Assembly (NCBI GenBank): GCA_032622095.1 | Contig: CP136063.1 | Coordinates: forward strand, 265,539,426-265,603,425 | DNA from: Siphonodentalium dalli | Taxonomy: Eukaryota > Mollusca > Scaphopoda > Gadilida > Siphonodentaliidae | Direction: 5' to 3' | Length of the DNA: 64,000 nt | In this document: piece by piece, positions 34,354-46,186 of the stretch | How positions within the stretch are numbered: the first letter of the stretch is position 1 | Layout of the letters: each line of letters starts with the position of its first letter | Made by a program: the position numbers and the translations under genes | The notes under the pieces: model-generated | What the model was told of the DNA's origin: nothing | The model's database searches: none | The model's input: only the letters and a program-made list of their open reading frames with translations

Positions 34354-36727
34354 TTTAGTCGGGGAGCCAATAAGGTCCACCTGCACCACCCCCCCCCCCC
34401 CCCCCGATGATTACAAATAACCTTATTTTTATTGTTCCCTATGGTATCCAGATAAAGAATCCGGATTTCACCGAAATATAAAGGTGGCCCTACTAGGTGC
34501 TAGAGCCATTTGAATCCAAGATGGCCGCCATTTCCTCTAATTCCGACCAGCTGTATTTCATCGTTGTAATAGATCGGTTGTTAGCAAAAGACACAGACAA
34601 AATGTATGCCATTTTGTTGGTATGATGTCCTTCTTCAAAATGACGGCAAATAATTTCGAAAACAAATCAAAATGGCCGCCGAAAAATGACGTCATATGCA
34701 CGAAAATAGGAAATTTAATTAATATTTCACCATATCTTCCATTTTTCTTCACATTAATCATTAGTAAATGGCAATGTTTTTGAGACAGTCATCAAGCGTG
34801 ATATTATAGCGTCATTTAAAGACATTTGCCATTGACGAGGGTTCAGTAATAGATACAGAAAGAGGATTTGAAAAATAGGGGTGAAATTTTCGATTTTTTT
34901 TGCAAGACGATTTTGCTGTATTTAATCGTTGTAATAGATCGGTTGTTAGCAAAAGACACAGACAAAATGTATGCCATTTTGTTGGTATGATGTCCTTCTT
35001 CAAAATGACGGCAAATAATTTCGAAAAAAATTCAAAATGGCCGCCGAAAAATGACGTCATATGCACGAAAATAGGAAATTTAATTAATATTTCACCATAT
35101 CTTCCATTTTTCTTCACATTAATCATTAGTAAATGGCAATGTTTTTGAGACAGTCATCAAGCGCGATATTATAGCGTCATTTTAAGACATTTGCCATTGA
35201 CGAGGGTTCAGTAATAGATACAGGAAGAGGATTTGAAAAAGAGGGGTGAAATTTTCGATTTTTTTTGCAAGACGGTTTTGATAGTCATTTTATCGACAAA
35301 CCACACAGGCTGTTAATAGAATGTCAACAACTATGTGCTTTATTTTATTGGACGGATGTTTTACTTCAATTGGAGATTAAATTGGTGTAGAAAATTTCCA
35401 AAATGGCCGCCGAAAATATGAAAAATGGTAAATATTGCCCCAGGGTGTCCTGCTATGGCTTACAAGTTGTGGTTGATATATAAAATTGGCTAATCTGTAT
35501 TATATACATTGAATAATAACATGTCTGATACACCATGGATCATTGTTTCTATTGTCACCACTGACATCACCAGAAATATTGGATTTTTCACTCACAAACT
35601 TGATATAAATATCGAAAAAAAATCACTTTTCAGGGTTGGACAATTGTATTAATTAAAATGCAACTATCATTGGTATCAAAGGTATTTATTGTTTTGGTCT
35701 ATCTTAAATGTGTCACACTACGGTGTTTATAGACCAAATTGCTCAAGATGGCTTCCAAAATGGCAACCAAATTTGTAAAAAGTTAAATTTTTACATATAT
35801 CCCGAACATTATTATCTGCGTTATTCGACAAGGTAGCAAACTGTGACTCACTTGGTTATTATAGGTGTTAGTTAATTAACCGACAACTACGTTCTATTCT
35901 GTTTGTCCCAGTTCCGTATGGGGCATGACAAATTCATTTTAAAGTTGCAGTATGGAATTTTGCGGAGAACCTCCATTGTGATTCTGGCCATATTATTGAA
36001 AGGAAATGGGCAAAACTTTGAGACGGAACTGAGATGAACCATAATATGTGGCTATTCTGGCCCATTATGATAAAAAGTGATCAACTGGATAAAAGATGGA
36101 TGCCAATATGACAGCCAGGGAGTTACTGTATGATCATAGGTGATGTGAATATGTATACAGGGAGTTACTGTATGGTCACGAATGATGTGAATAGGTATAC
36201 AACACCCCTCTTTTTCAAATCCTCTTCCTGTATCTATTACTGAACCCTCGTCAATGGCAAATGTCTTAAAATGACGCTATAATATCGCGCTTGATGACTG
36301 TCTCAAAAACATTGCCATTTACTAATGATTAATGTGAAGAAAAATGGAAGATATGGTGAAATATTAATTAAATTTCCTATTTTCGTGCATATGACGTCAT
36401 TTTTCGGCGGCCATTTTGAATTTTTTTCGAAATTATTTGCCGTCATTTTGAAGAAGGACATCATACCAACATAATGGCATACATTTTGGCTGTGTCTTTT
36501 GCTAACAACCGATCTATTACAACGATGAAATACAGCTGGTCGGAATTAGAGGAAATGGCGGCCATCTTGGATTCAAATGGCTCTAGCACCTAGTAGGGCC
36601 ACCTTTATTTTTCGGTGAAATCCGGATTCTTTATCTGGATACCATAGGGAACAATAAAAATAAGCTTATTTGTAATCATCGGGGGGTGGGGGTGCAGGTG
36701 GACCTTATTGGCTCCCCGACTAATTAG
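34354..36727. mobile_element. Family L long-TIR element (2.4 kb)
   Basis: Ends TTAGTCGGGGAGCCAATAAG and its inverse. The left arm (34354-34880) and right arm (36200-36727) are reverse complements over about 500 bp, including the C-run/G-run next to the tip. The left arm carries a second direct copy of its inner 350 bp (34560-34880 against 34915-35245). Each copy has TGACGTCATATGCACGAAAA and AAATGGCCGCC. The interior (35290-36200) has no ORF. No clear target duplication; non-autonomous. Confidence 0.8.
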
Positions 36728-38099
36728 GACGTCGACCAGTTAACATTCATACTTTTGCGCCGTTTGCTTGATTAGCGAAAAAAGTTGTATTCACAGTGCG
36801 TGACATAATTAGTAGTGAACAATTAGACATGAGCGATAAGCGTTAAAGTGATGTGAAACACTCCGGTATGGTGATCAAATACAAATGGAGAATAATCTTG
36901 TTCAAAGTAGTATTTTTTGCAACATAGTATATTCAAATTGACAACACACATCATCATTCTTATATATTAATTAAATGAAGTGACTATAGATGGCGAAATC
37001 GTTTTCGTTAGTTTATCGCCGATATAGATGCGTCCCGAATCGAGTAGTAAATATTTACAATTGAGTAGTTCTGACGATGTTTTCTATGGAGTGGTACGGT
37101 CGATTAGCTTCAAATTTTCGGCGATGTTAGTAGAATGTTACATTCTTCCAGTTATCATAGCGCCTGAATACTAACTTATCAGTTTCACACACCCGAACAA
37201 GTACATTATATGTCTTTAAGGCAGTGGCCAATTTGAGTGGATTGTGAGCTGTGTTATGAGATGTGATCAGTAACACAGTGATAGTGGAGTAACATCATAG
37301 CCTTCGCCTTCGCCGGACTCAGATCGTAAACTTATAAGCACATTGGGTATAGTTATATATAAAACAAATTCAAATTCAGAGCACAAAACATATATGTGTG
37401 TAAACGAGTTGATTATGTTTATAACATGAATATAAGAAAGTTACATGGCTATTGATTATGCATGTAAAGTCATAACAATATGTATTTATACTCATATAGC
37501 ATAGGATATTATTTGTACAGACAGCTGCGGCTTTGGTTGGGTTTCGGAAAACAGGTTTCCTCCTTTAAAAAGGGTTTTTTTTCCTGACCGTCGTCGCAGA
37601 CCAGGTTGTTTGTAAAATTGTGTTACATGTAAATGTTCCATGTGCCCACTGGTATGCAGTTTTCATGTCTCCAATAAACGCCAGTCCGGTAACGGTGCGG
37701 CTCGTTTGCAACGAGTGTGTTTTTAATTATGAGAGAATTGGGAATAGTGGTAACAATCTGTGCCGGGCATTGGTAATTTTTTTTACACACGATGAGGTAG
37801 TGAAATTCGTCACCAATTATCCTTGTATCCCGTAATATGATGGGATTTTGGAATAAAATAACAGCGCACAAGTCTCGATTTGATTATGGCTGATTTTGGG
37901 TGTGCTGGATTGTTGGCATAGAAGCCGAACATTGAGGATTAAACTTCGGAACACTTCGGCTCTCAGTTGAAACTTAAACAAATCGATGTTGTCCTAATAA
38001 ATCGGTTATTTAACATTATGACCATAAGATGTCACTCTTTTCGAAATATATAGCATCATGTAATGATTTGTTGGGTAAGATCGAATAAAAGAGCCGACA
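36728..38099. other. Intron 2, no gene seen
   Basis: Frames of 71-82 codons overlap on both strands at 37620-37871, without motif. AT-rich elsewhere. Confidence 0.45.
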
Positions 38100-38222
38100 A
38101 ATCCCGCCACCAAGTGTGGGCGTAAAGTCCGCTATAGGATGCCAATGGGGCGGTCTCGGACGTAAACACAGCATCTGTCTATCCCAATATCTTATCTGGT
38201 TTACGTTCCAGCAGACTCGGAC
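38100..38222. repeat. Dispersed repeat, inverted partner of 32263-32350
   Basis: Reverse complement of the copy 5.9 kb upstream in the same intron. A run of 11 G follows at 38230-38240. Ends about 70 bp before exon 3. Confidence 0.65.
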
Positions 38223-38290
38223 TACTTTGTGGGGGGGGGGGTACCATGTGTGTGTACTTGTTATATAACTTCTCTCACATTCTCTTCCAG

Positions 38291-38433
38291 CCATTTCCAT
38301 TGGAATTGCCCTTGCCATATTTGGAAGTCACTACCAGCGCAATCTTCATGCAGGATTCGGTTTGGCGGCATGTAGTGCCATTCTTTTCCTCTTGTCCTTC
38401 GTCTTCCAAATCCTCAACAGGCATACGTTGTAA
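38291..38433 (+). CDS. Claudin/PMP22-like membrane protein, exon 3 and stop
   Basis: Acceptor CTTCTCTCACATTCTCTTCCAG|CC with a good pyrimidine tract. The first two bases complete codon 105 (GCC, Ala). Encodes residues 106-151: rest of helix 3 (ISIGIALAIFG), a short second extracellular loop (SHYQRNL), helix 4 (about 125-146, AGFGLAACSAILFLLSFVFQ) and a seven-residue tail ending HTL, stop TAA 38431-38433. Helix 4 with LAACSAILFL is typical of the family. No canonical AATAAA within 500 bp downstream. Intron 2 is 6.7 kb. Confidence 0.87.
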
Positions 38434-38441
38434 ACTAACAC

Positions 38442-38510
38442 AGAGGGCAATCAGATGATCCACCAGAGGGCAACCAGATGATCCACCAGAGGGTAACCAG
38501 ATGATCCACC
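38442..38510. repeat. 23-bp tandem repeat x3 in the probable 3' UTR
   Basis: Unit AGAGGGYAAYCAGATGATCC + ACC, three nearly identical copies, starting nine bases after the stop codon of the claudin-like gene. Confidence 0.9.
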
Positions 38511-38872
38511 AGAGCCGCCGATATGATGTCCTCTTCGTGTGATTATCATAACTTTCACGTGCAGTCTCATTTTCGAGCGAGATCTCGACAAGGCTCTGTT
38601 CACACTCTGGCAAATTTGCCTTGCAATTATTTCCGAAAAATCGTGGCAAATGGCTAGTTTGTTAGATCTGAAGTATAAACTATTTATGAAATACAAGCGA
38701 AGAATTATTTACTACACGGAAGGAGAAATCTCTGTAATTTCATAAGTTATAATTCTGCAACTGAAATATAACCGACATTAGCATTAAGAAATCAGATAAG
38801 AATCAACAGTGCAATCACTCGTGGAATTGCATATTTCTAATTAGCGATATAGCAATCTAAGAGACGTATTCC
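38511..38872. other. Probable 3' UTR or intergenic, no feature
   Basis: Short overlapping frames on both strands without motifs. A TATAAA-type weak poly(A) signal lies near 38672. Confidence 0.35.
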
Positions 38873-39112
38873 TTAACCCTGTCTATACTAAATACTCATT
38901 GACGAGTAGTTCCCATTAGTCGTTTGTTGAACTTATTATCTGAACATTTCACACCTATGGATACGAATCCTTCAGAACTTTTATAATATTTTTGTCTGAC
39001 TGTCGTCTGGTAATTTATCATGAATACCCCTCCAAATGAATAATAGACCATTCCAATGTATATATTCATAATCGAATTGGAAAATCCATTTAGTGTATAC
39101 ATAAAGGGTTAA
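38873..39112. mobile_element. Family P2 TTAA MITE, complete
   Basis: TTAA at both ends. Left CCCTGTCTATACTAAATACT, right CATTTAGTGTATACATAAAGGG: imperfect inverted repeats of about 16 bp. 240 bp, non-coding. Confidence 0.75.
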
Positions 39113-39859
39113 ATCGTAAAAGTTTCATCAAACTCTGCAACAGATAACCATCTTAGATGAATTGCATGGCAATTTGCCATCGTGTGAGCGTATCGTAAAT
39201 CAGCTGATGCAAACACTGTGTTTGCAGCCTCCAACCAGCACGGCAATCGATTGTCTTGTTGGCTAAATTATTTGTTCTACTCATTCGAGAATACTGCCAT
39301 TGTTGTTTAAACATACATCTCGATTTTCATATAGTCAGGCACACGGGAAGTTCACCCCCCCCCCCCAAGCTCCATTTGTCATGATTGTGTCTACTGTGGA
39401 GGGATGAACATGCAAGGTGCATGCATGTGATCAATTATACAAGCAACCATTATTATTTTGATTTTCAAGCTACAGGTTCCGTGAACTACATATGACCTTT
39501 GTGATTTGAATACTTAATAAGTAATCCCCTGCCTCCAACAAGCACACTGTATACTGTAATCATTACACTTCCTGTCTGGGAAGACCCCTTGCATCGACGC
39601 CTAATTCCTTTCAAAAACCAACTCACTAAGTATTTTTCACCCGCCGTAGTCAATGGAGATTAACAGACCAGCATTTCTCAAAATTGGATAACCCCAGTTC
39701 GTGATTAAGCTCCAACACTAATTGTATACCCCACAAAACCCAATCATGTCCAAAAATGGCACGTCTGTGTGATCTGATCCCGTTTGACAGTCTATAAATC
39801 GTGAATTAACTATTGAGCGACATTTATGAATGTACGTCTAAGTGTTTGGTACATGCATT
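39113..39859. other. No gene seen
   Basis: Contains a run of 12 C at 39355-39366. No frame or repeat end recognised. Confidence 0.5.
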
Positions 39860-40246
39860 TTAACCCTTCACCCAACAGAACGGTCCTGTGTCAATGCATT
39901 CTCTTATATATGCGAGTCGACCATAGGTCGCCTCGCATATATAAGAGAATGCATTGGCTTAACATATTAAAAATGATAAAAATGTAAGAAAAAATTATAA
40001 AATTGTTGTAAGTTTTTTTTTAGGCCAATGCATTCTCTTATATATGCGAGGCGACCTATGGTCGACTCGCATATATAAGAGAATGCATTGGCACAGGGCA
40101 TAACTGTAACCATCACAATGTGGTCAATGAACTGGTTCCAATGATATCCATATTTGTATGGTGTTATTGAGACAGACCGAAGATATTTTAGGCCTGTTGA
40201 AGCTTTATTTGGGCGTTTTTTGTCGTTTTGTTGGGTAAAGGGTTAA
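39860..40246 (+). mobile_element. Family P1 TTAA MITE, complete
   Basis: TTAA at both ends, TIRs CCCTTCACCCAACAGAACGG and GTTTTGTTGGGTAAAGGG, two intact palindromes (about 39893-39959 and 40024-40091), and the unique segment containing GAAGCTTTATTTGGGCG. Confidence 0.85.
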
Positions 40247-41137
40247 GTGTAAACCTACATGTAGTCTCAAGTAACTGATTGTGCTGTATATGTTTGTTTG
40301 TGTCATGATTTGGTGCTTAGTCAATTATACTCATCGCGCCAGTTTGACATGATGTTGGCATTTCAACAGCCCGACTTGTCGCTCGAGTTTAAACCGTAAT
40401 ATTTAAACCTGGTTTCTCAGTAATATCATTATATGAGAATGTGAAACATCGTACTGTTTCGTATCGCAAATGCGCTTTCTGCGTATCTGGGTCAGAGAAA
40501 TTGCAGTCTCTTTAAAAAGTCGACGAAAATCCTATCGTATGTACGTCTCTAGATTTATGATTTTAAATTAATTTCTGTATTGGTGGGATTCCCCCCATTT
40601 TATTGGAGAGTTGCGCAGAGTACGCTCGATTTCATTGGTTAATGACCTAACAGATCACTTCACAGATCAGGGGTCGATGATATGTTGACAATTTTCCCAC
40701 GCATTGTCAAACACAACTAATGTTGAATACAGGCGATTATCCATAATTCATTACACTCATCGCAATATAGCATACATCATCTTCGAGTTTCTATCAGTCA
40801 ACGATGTTCATGACTGATTATTCTTTCGCATCTTCTTGTATTTATAACTATTTGTGAATACTACGATTCTCACAAACATTTACTGCGTCAGGAATGCACT
40901 CCATATTACGTCGTGTCGTAGAAATAGAATAAAATAGAGAGAACTAGAGACGTACATGCGACAGGATTTTTCGTCGGCTTTTCGAAGATACTTGAGAAAT
41001 TGGTGCAATCATATTTACACACCAAAAGCTATTATAGTATAATGAAATCCGGCTGAGAGTCCCACAGGCTGCAAGCGCCCGCATATGGCTAATTAACCCT
41101 TGATGATGGGAGCTGCGCTGTTGCAGCATTGAAGACC
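40247..41137. other. No gene seen
   Basis: AT-rich; no motif-bearing frame. Confidence 0.5.
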
Positions 41138-41286
41138 ATGTGCCAGTGTATTCTCATATATATGCGAGTCTCCCATAGGGAGCCTCGCATATATAAGAGA
41201 ATGCACTGGCTTACAAGGTCAATGTAAATATTGTTAGACCAATGCATTCTCTTATATATGCATAAGAGAATGCATTGGCACAGGGT
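41138..41286. mobile_element. Family P1 or T relic (two palindromes, no TIRs)
   Basis: Palindromes 41142-41211 (loop TCTCCCATAGGGAGCC, changed symmetrically) and 41238-41279 (loop deleted to ATATATGCATAA), separated by a short spacer. Neither TTAA nor TGTGACCCGCC ends are present. Confidence 0.7.
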
Positions 41287-41325
41287 TTTCGCAAACAATC
41301 AAGAAGCAAACAGTCATGAAATGGT

Positions 41326-41394
41326 TTAAGCCTTTCTATACTAACATTTCTTATGGTGTACTCATCAATGATGCTTTAGTATAGAAATTGTTAA
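41326..41394. mobile_element. Family P2 miniature derivative (69 bp)
   Basis: TTAA, GCCTTTCTATACTAA at the left and TTTAGTATAGAAATTG, TTAA at the right, with almost no interior. Smallest P2-like copy in the window. Confidence 0.65.
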
Positions 41395-41934
41395 ATCTGT
41401 CATGGTTCATTCAGATATTTGCCTCTAATAGTAATACAAGCGGTTCCGGGCGTATATCAACGGTTGTTCGGGTGACAGTAAGACAAATCGACAATTGCAA
41501 TGTCAGACTTAAAGCCTGGTGTTTAAACCGGAGATGACGAATCGGGTCATAGGGTCGTGATCACGTGGCTTGTAAAATAATTGCTGTTTGTGGCGAAAGC
41601 AACGACGATAAAGGCAGCAAAACGATGTATAATTTTCACTCTAGTTTCGGCTGCATGGTTTTATTATCAATGTTGTTCTCATTCCTCTGGTTAAAGCGGA
41701 ATTGTTTTTATACACAACTATAGAACTCACGTAATGAATATAGCGTAGTCATTAAAGGTTGTGGCTTCCAAAATCCCACGTGGCCTTTGTGCCTGTAGTC
41801 TTGCTAATTAATGCTATGTATTAATGTGCATGTAGTCTAGCTGCAGCCTAAGCCTAGTGGTTTATAATACATTCAGCATATATGGGAGTTGGCAATTATA
41901 GTCAGACCTCTGTTTGACGATTCTCAACATTTGA
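41395..41934. other. No gene seen
   Basis: No feature recognised. Confidence 0.5.
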
Positions 41935-42145
41935 CTGGTTGAGATCAATCCAATATTCCACGTTTTATTGGTTGAGATCAATCGAATTGTCCAAGTTTTA
42001 TTGGTTGAGATCAATCGAATTATCCACATTTTATTGGTTGAGATAAATCGAATTATCCACGTTTTATTGGTTGAGATAAATCCAATTATCCACGTGTTAT
42101 TGATTGATATCAATCCAATATTCTACGTTTTATTGGTTAAATCAA
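41935..42145. repeat. 33-bp minisatellite, about 6 units
   Basis: Unit TTATTGGTTGAGATCAATCG + AATTATCCACGTT with gradual divergence towards both ends. Both strands stay open because of the 33-bp period. Confidence 0.9.
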
Positions 42146-42237
42146 GATAAATCCAAGATATGTCACATGTTCACGTACAATTGATTGAAGATATGTGTTT
42201 TCAGTAAATGTAGTTATTTTCACAATATATATGTTTG

Positions 42238-42618
42238 TGTATATTAGCATATATTGTTGCTAGAGGTGCTGGTACCTTTTCTTTTATTACCCAAGGTGTG
42301 TTCAATAATACTAAAAAAGCATTGGCATTTCTGTCAGGTTTTAGCCGTGGTGATCCCCCCGCTATATATGTGATTATAAATTTGTATGAATTAATTTGCG
42401 AAAATAGAGCAATGCTACATACATTAGACACATGTAAGTGTCTCGAAGATAGTTTTCATGTTGTCTGACTGTTTATAGGCAAAACGTATATTTTCCAATT
42501 CACGAACAGCTATAATGACGTAAGTGGCGAAACAACGTACCCGTTTTACGCTATATGCAGCTTGTTCATCTTCATCATACGGATTTTTAATATATTCTTG
42601 ATAAGTTTCCTTCACAAA
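42238..42618. other. Unassigned open frames on both strands
   Basis: Plus frame 42235-42468 (77 codons) and minus frames 42201-42431 and 42424-42615. The minus frame starting VKETYQEYIKNPYDEDEQAA has a protein-like, non-repetitive composition and remains open upstream (IDDF). No family recognised and no clear splice sites. May be a decayed exon or transposon ORF. Confidence 0.25.
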
Positions 42619-43019
42619 ATCATCTATTTTGGGTGACGATTAAACATAATGGTGCTGATTATCACAATGTATGTTTAGTTCCACTCATACGGTGTTGATT
42701 TTTAAACCAGGCAAAAACCTGTTTGCACGTAATATCCGGAATTATTTATAGGTTTCGTTATCCACATAGCACATTCTTGTTTTGTAACTCATTGTCTCTG
42801 CGATTATCATGTGCCTTAAATTACATAATTACGTTCTAAATGATAATAGTGCACGTTTGAACTCACATTTGTTATAAAAATGCATAATTTAGTGTTGACA
42901 ATTATCTCCTTGTTATATGCATATAATAATTGTCAGCACATCCAAATGACCTTGAATGTGTGTTCAGGGTTGCAGTCTAATGATGTGAGTAATTAGTATG
43001 TTGGTGAGAAAAATGCCGA
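42619..43019. other. No gene seen
   Basis: AT-rich, nothing recognised. Confidence 0.5.
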
Positions 43020-43110
43020 TGTGAACAAGCCTTGGAATAGTGGGTCTGTCATTTGCAGAATGAGATCCCCGGATGGTGACTTTAGTAATCCTCTGGGAAC
43101 CTCATTCTGC
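43020..43110. mobile_element. Family H miniature relic
   Basis: AAGCCTTGGAATAGTGGGTC then GTCATTTGCAGAATGAGATC, a shortened hairpin and CCTCATTCTGC. The middle and the second hairpin are missing. Confidence 0.65.
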
Positions 43111-43775
43111 GCTCTGCTTATCATATCTAAACATCACAGTAAATGAAGAATAGACCATTTCGAAGTGTCACGTTATCAGAAGTGAATGAGTTAAAGGAAC
43201 CTAAGGCCTTCGTAATGAACATATGTAAAACAACTATCATCAACAAGTACATGTAAACATATATCAACTTTGTTCCTATTATCACTAACAATAATACTCC
43301 AACAATGTTATCTCACATCACATGTCAAAACCATTGTTATGTATAGACAGTAATGATAAAATTGAATTGCCGATACATTTGTAATTATAGTCCAGTGAGA
43401 TACCAAAGTTTCGTCAACACTTTACGGTAAACATTGTAAAAAATTCAAAGCATTGAAAAATATCATGAAAATCTTATTCAGACTAAAACATGTGAACTTG
43501 TTAGTTATTACACGATTGTAGCAATGTTTGTTGACAAATCAATTTAACATTTTCCTTTGTATACACAATTTCGTTACTGAAGAACTACATATAGCAATAA
43601 TGAATTTAAGAACAAGGTTTATTTATTTATTCACGCTCAGTGGTGATGTTTTTACAGGCTTTGATTTGTTTTGCACATTTACCCACTACGAGTGCCTTGG
43701 ATCCCTTTAATGTAATCACGTTCTGATTCTCGCGGCAACGCGCGACATACACATTGTGACCAATAGAGCCGTTAG
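43111..43775. other. No gene seen
   Basis: 43130-43195 resembles the right part of P2 ('aagaatagaccatttcga' ... GAGTTAAAGG). Otherwise nothing. Confidence 0.45.
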
Positions 43776-43781
43776 TCTCGT

Positions 43782-44214
43782 CCAAGCCTGCAAATAGTGT
43801 GTCTGTCATTTTCAGAATGAGGTCCCCAGAGGGTGAATTTAGTGATACTATCCAGCACAGCGGGCTAGCATCACCAAATTCACCATCTGGATACCTCATT
43901 CTGCTTCGGCCTCATCTTCTGGGAAGTATCTATAGTATTAAATTAACATTGGTTTTAGTTACATTTCCCTTCTAGGAAGTTTCTATATCCCCTAATTTGC
44001 AGAAGATAAAATTCATAATTGAGGTGCCCAATGGGTGAACATCACCAACTTCAATCTGATCCTAGGTCTGCCATAGCAGTTGAGGGCTTTAGCAGAATTA
44101 GGTCCCTAGAGGGTGAATTTAGTGATGCTAGCCCGCTATGCGGGGTAGCGTCACTAAATTCACCCTCTGGGGACCTCATTCTGCAAATGACAGACACGCT
44201 ATTTGCAGGCTTGG
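43782..44214. mobile_element. Family H MITE, complete, with target duplication
   Basis: Perfectly flanked by TCTCGT (43776-43781, 44215-44220). TIRs CCAAGCCTGCAAATAGTGTG and its inverse ending GCTATTTGCAGGCTTGG. Two internal palindromes at about 43815-43905 and 44092-44184. The spacer matches the copy at 19722-19921. A 6-bp duplication is uncommon; Dada or IS3EU-like relatives are possible (inferred). Confidence 0.85.
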
Positions 44215-44220
44215 TCTCGT

Positions 44221-46126
44221 CATTAGCCTTGGTATATTTGATGTGCCCGTATGTAACAGTTGGAATTCCGCAAGCCGCATATCGTTCGTTTGCTTATTTG
44301 AGATACAATTATAACAGCATCACGCGATATCGGGAACTTATTGATCGTCAGGCACGCAGTGGCAATTGATGGAATTCCTATCCCGACACACATGCAGTAG
44401 CTATATTGACGACATAACCGCATAATGCTTGGTTGTATACATGTGGTGACGCTGTGCCAGTTCGGGCTTGGGTCCACGAATCCACGTACATGATAAATCA
44501 AGACAATGATGGGATCATACAATGTATACTATTTTGCGGATAGCGAGCATGAGCATTATGTGTAGAACTGCTCCGATTGGCCTGTTGGAGAGTATCACCC
44601 CCCCCCCCCTCTTCGGTACGCGGGATTCAGGGTGTTTTGAAGCCGTATACGCGGGATTCATACCCCCGAATTAACTGGTATTCGGGTTCAAGCAAAACAT
44701 CTTGGACGCAGGTTTTGATGGCGCAAAATAATATTTTGTGCTAGTTATCTGTATGAATGAGTGGGTAGAATAGCTTCTTGGGCATATTCGACCACCATGC
44801 CATCACAGAGTATCATTAATCGTATCATAACGGCCACATACGCCTATAACGCGACCGGCGTCTCTTCGGTCGTTAACCGGAAAGCGTCCGGAGACTATAT
44901 TTGATTTGTGTTCCAATTCCAAACTTTGAATTAACCGGTATATTAAAACAGTCAATTTGTATGTCATTTATCGCATATTATTTCTTAACATGTATTCATG
45001 ATTCACCCCCCCCCCCAATCAACTGGTATTCAGGATTCAGGGGGAGGGGTGATACCCTCCTGTTGTTAGTTGAAAGCCTCATGCATTTACTATGGGAGGT
45101 TTGGAGAGGGTCTATAAAACTTATACACAATGCGCGCAAAAGCCTAAACATGTGAATGCATCCGGTATTGTCGTTATTTTATACAGTACGTATGCATATA
45201 TATGTATCGCAAGGAATGTATTACAATATACAAGTATTAGACAATTACTAAACGACCAACGCGATACAAGCTCGCTAATGTGTGACCTTTAAATGTTGAA
45301 TATTATCAGGGCCGGAAAACCTGTACTTAATAATTTGCTCGAAAATAGCGGCAAGATGTCAGGCCTGACAAATTCAACATTCGTTTTGTTTATGGTTTCC
45401 AAAGATATCAACACGAAATTTCACTTCAAATTTGGTGACGGAAGTCACTAATATCGTCTCTCAGCAGTCATATTTGGGGACGGGATTCAGAGTGAGTCAT
45501 GGAAAATTTGGTTGTGTTATTTATACAGGTGAAGAAAATGATGAATACTCACTTCGACGCCATTTTCTAGCAAATTATGACATAGGGTCCCGGCCCTCGA
45601 TGCATGTCAAAGTTTAGTTACATCTTTATGCTGTTCCTTGTACAACCTAACACCCTTAAATATGCTATATCTCTTCCAGGCATCACTTCCAACAACACCA
45701 ACAACAACACATAATGTCTATGGAATTCTTTTTCAAGGCACGTTTCAACTATATCACCAAAAGCACATAATATAGAATTTATATTTAAAAGGATATATTT
45801 CTAAACAATAATACTGTAATTTTCTATTTAAGAAATAGCCACATTTTCCCCTGTTCCTATAAATAAAACAGTTGGAGAAAACATTTTTTTAGTGACATAC
45901 AGAAGCTAATGTTGACTGTTCTCAGCATTACTCAAAATTAATATCCCACTGAATCTATACAGAAAGTTCAGGGAAGAGATACAAAACTTGATTTTAAAAG
46001 TGTGTAGCTACCTCTATACCGTGCCTTATACTCGTCACACTCCTTATATGGTCAACGCTTGTCGTGGCAGCTTGTGTGCTCTGGTTTACGCGGAAGTTCG
46101 GTTGCCTAACTCTTCTGTAGCGGACG
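44221..46126. other. No gene seen
   Basis: C-runs at 44590-44600 and 45006-45016, each near 'ggattca' and 'actggtattc' words, indicating a small shared repeat. Frames up to 99 codons without motifs. Confidence 0.45.
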
Positions 46127-46186
46127 TTACGCCCAGTGTCGGTAGTTTACGTCCAGTGTCGGTAGTTTACGCCCAGTGTCAGTAGT
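46127..46186. repeat. 20-bp tandem repeat x3
   Basis: Unit TTACGYCCAGTGTCRGTAGT, three copies, in DNA resembling the ACGTAAACCAG repeat of 32263-32350. Confidence 0.85.

Noticed and set aside
41862-42150. Frames on both strands over the 33-bp repeat
   Set aside because: Repeat by-product, as above.
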